A stretch of 5,008 nt of DNA, taken from positions 1-5,008 of the forward strand of contig DATAUG010000059.1 of NCBI GenBank assembly GCA_036268355.1, read 5' to 3'. The translations under genes and the position numbers were made by a program. The DNA is from DASQPJ01 sp036268355 (lineage in GTDB: Bacteria; Actinomycetota; Actinomycetes; Sporichthyales; Sporichthyaceae). The notes under the pieces were generated by a model. It worked only from the letters and a program-made list of their open reading frames with translations. It was not told the DNA's origin and ran no database searches. How positions within the stretch are numbered: position 1 is the stretch's first letter; the number at the start of each line of letters is the position of its first letter. Positions 4,702 through 5,008 of this stretch are shown one piece after another.

Positions 4702-5008
4702 TCAGGGCTGGGGAACGGCGTCGATGCCGGCTTCCTTGCGCTGCGCCGGGGTGATCGGCGAGGGCGCACCGGTCAGCGGGTCGCCGCCGGAGGCCGTCTT
4801 GGGGAACGCGATCACGTCGCGGATGGTCTCCGCGCCGGCCAGCAGCGCGCACACCCGGTCCAGGCCGAGTGCGATACCGCCGTGCGGCGGCGGGCCGTAA
4901 GCGAAGGCCTCGAGCAGGAAGCCGAACTGCTCACTCGCCTGGTCCTTGGACAGCCCGATCAGGTCGAACACCCGTTGCTGCACGTCACTGCGGTGGATAC
5001 GGATCGAC
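4702..5008 (-). CDS. aspS: Aspartyl-tRNA synthetase, C-terminal part; runs off right edge
   Basis: The last 101 residues are visible, entering at SIRIHRSDVQQRVFDLIGLS and ending AGIDAVPQP. The enzyme charges tRNA-Asp (or tRNA-Asp and tRNA-Asn in the non-discriminating form) in the cytoplasm. Class II motif 3 is clear as GGIALGLDRV (about 4853-4882) with the ATP-contacting arginine encoded at 4855-4857. It is preceded by FGFLLEAFAYGPPPHGG and followed by IRDVIAFPKTASGGDPLTGAPS, as in bacterial-type AspRS. The TGA stop is at 4704-4702. The upstream catalytic core, anticodon-binding domain and bacterial insertion domain lie outside the window. It is probably the first visible gene of an ancestral aspS > DUF4234-like > rarA run. 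Confidence 0.97.
   Translation of the reverse strand, partial: SIRIHRSDVQQRVFDLIGLSKDQASEQFGFLLEAFAYGPPPHGGIALGLDRVCALLAGAETIRDVIAFPKTASGGDPLTGAPSPITPAQRKEAGIDAVPQP

Noticed and set aside
4590..4769. N-terminal extension of the DUF4234-like frame to 4769
   Set aside because: It overlaps the aspS 3' end, is Arg-rich without motifs, and a GGAGG site directly precedes GTG 4589.

Overview
The window comes from a high-GC actinobacterium-like chromosome. Codons end overwhelmingly in G or C, GTG starts are used, and the edge genes are typical of actinobacterial housekeeping loci. Both edge genes lie on the minus strand and run off the window: the N-terminal third of the AAA+ ATPase RarA at the left, and the C-terminal end of aspartyl-tRNA synthetase (AspS) at the right. 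A small DUF4234-type membrane protein gene follows aspS on the same strand.

Between the DUF4234-like gene and rarA sits a 3.6-kb accessory module. It holds a small SARP/BTAD-type transcriptional regulator (minus strand) and, divergent from it, three plus-strand genes. These encode a Gly/Gln/Tyr-rich tandem-repeat protein with a His cluster, an 82-residue predicted helical protein, and a 567-residue subtilisin-fold (S8) protein. A 15-bp-stem GC-rich hairpin separates the second and third of these genes.

Two observations stand out. First, the module is bounded by an exact 29-bp direct repeat (450-478 and 4061-4089). The right copy contains the last two codons and stop of the DUF4234-like gene, and the left copy lies just upstream of the rarA start. 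Collapsing the two copies into one restores a compact aspS > DUF4234 > rarA run with 23 nt between the DUF4234 stop and the rarA start. This looks like insertion of a cargo module at the 3' end of a gene. No integrase or transposase is visible in the window. Second, the S8 protein keeps the Asp, His and oxyanion Asn motifs, but glycine (G464) replaces the nucleophilic serine of the usual GTSMAxPH block, and the neighbouring Met and Pro are also changed. It is therefore a predicted pseudoprotease, and it has no signal peptide.

One reading, which is inference, is that the SARP regulator controls a cytoplasmic system in which a protease-dead subtilisin fold, carrying a propeptide-like and an Ig-like N-terminal region, works with a repetitive low-complexity protein and a small helical partner. 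I do not recognise this gene set as a named system, and its function cannot be read from the sequence.
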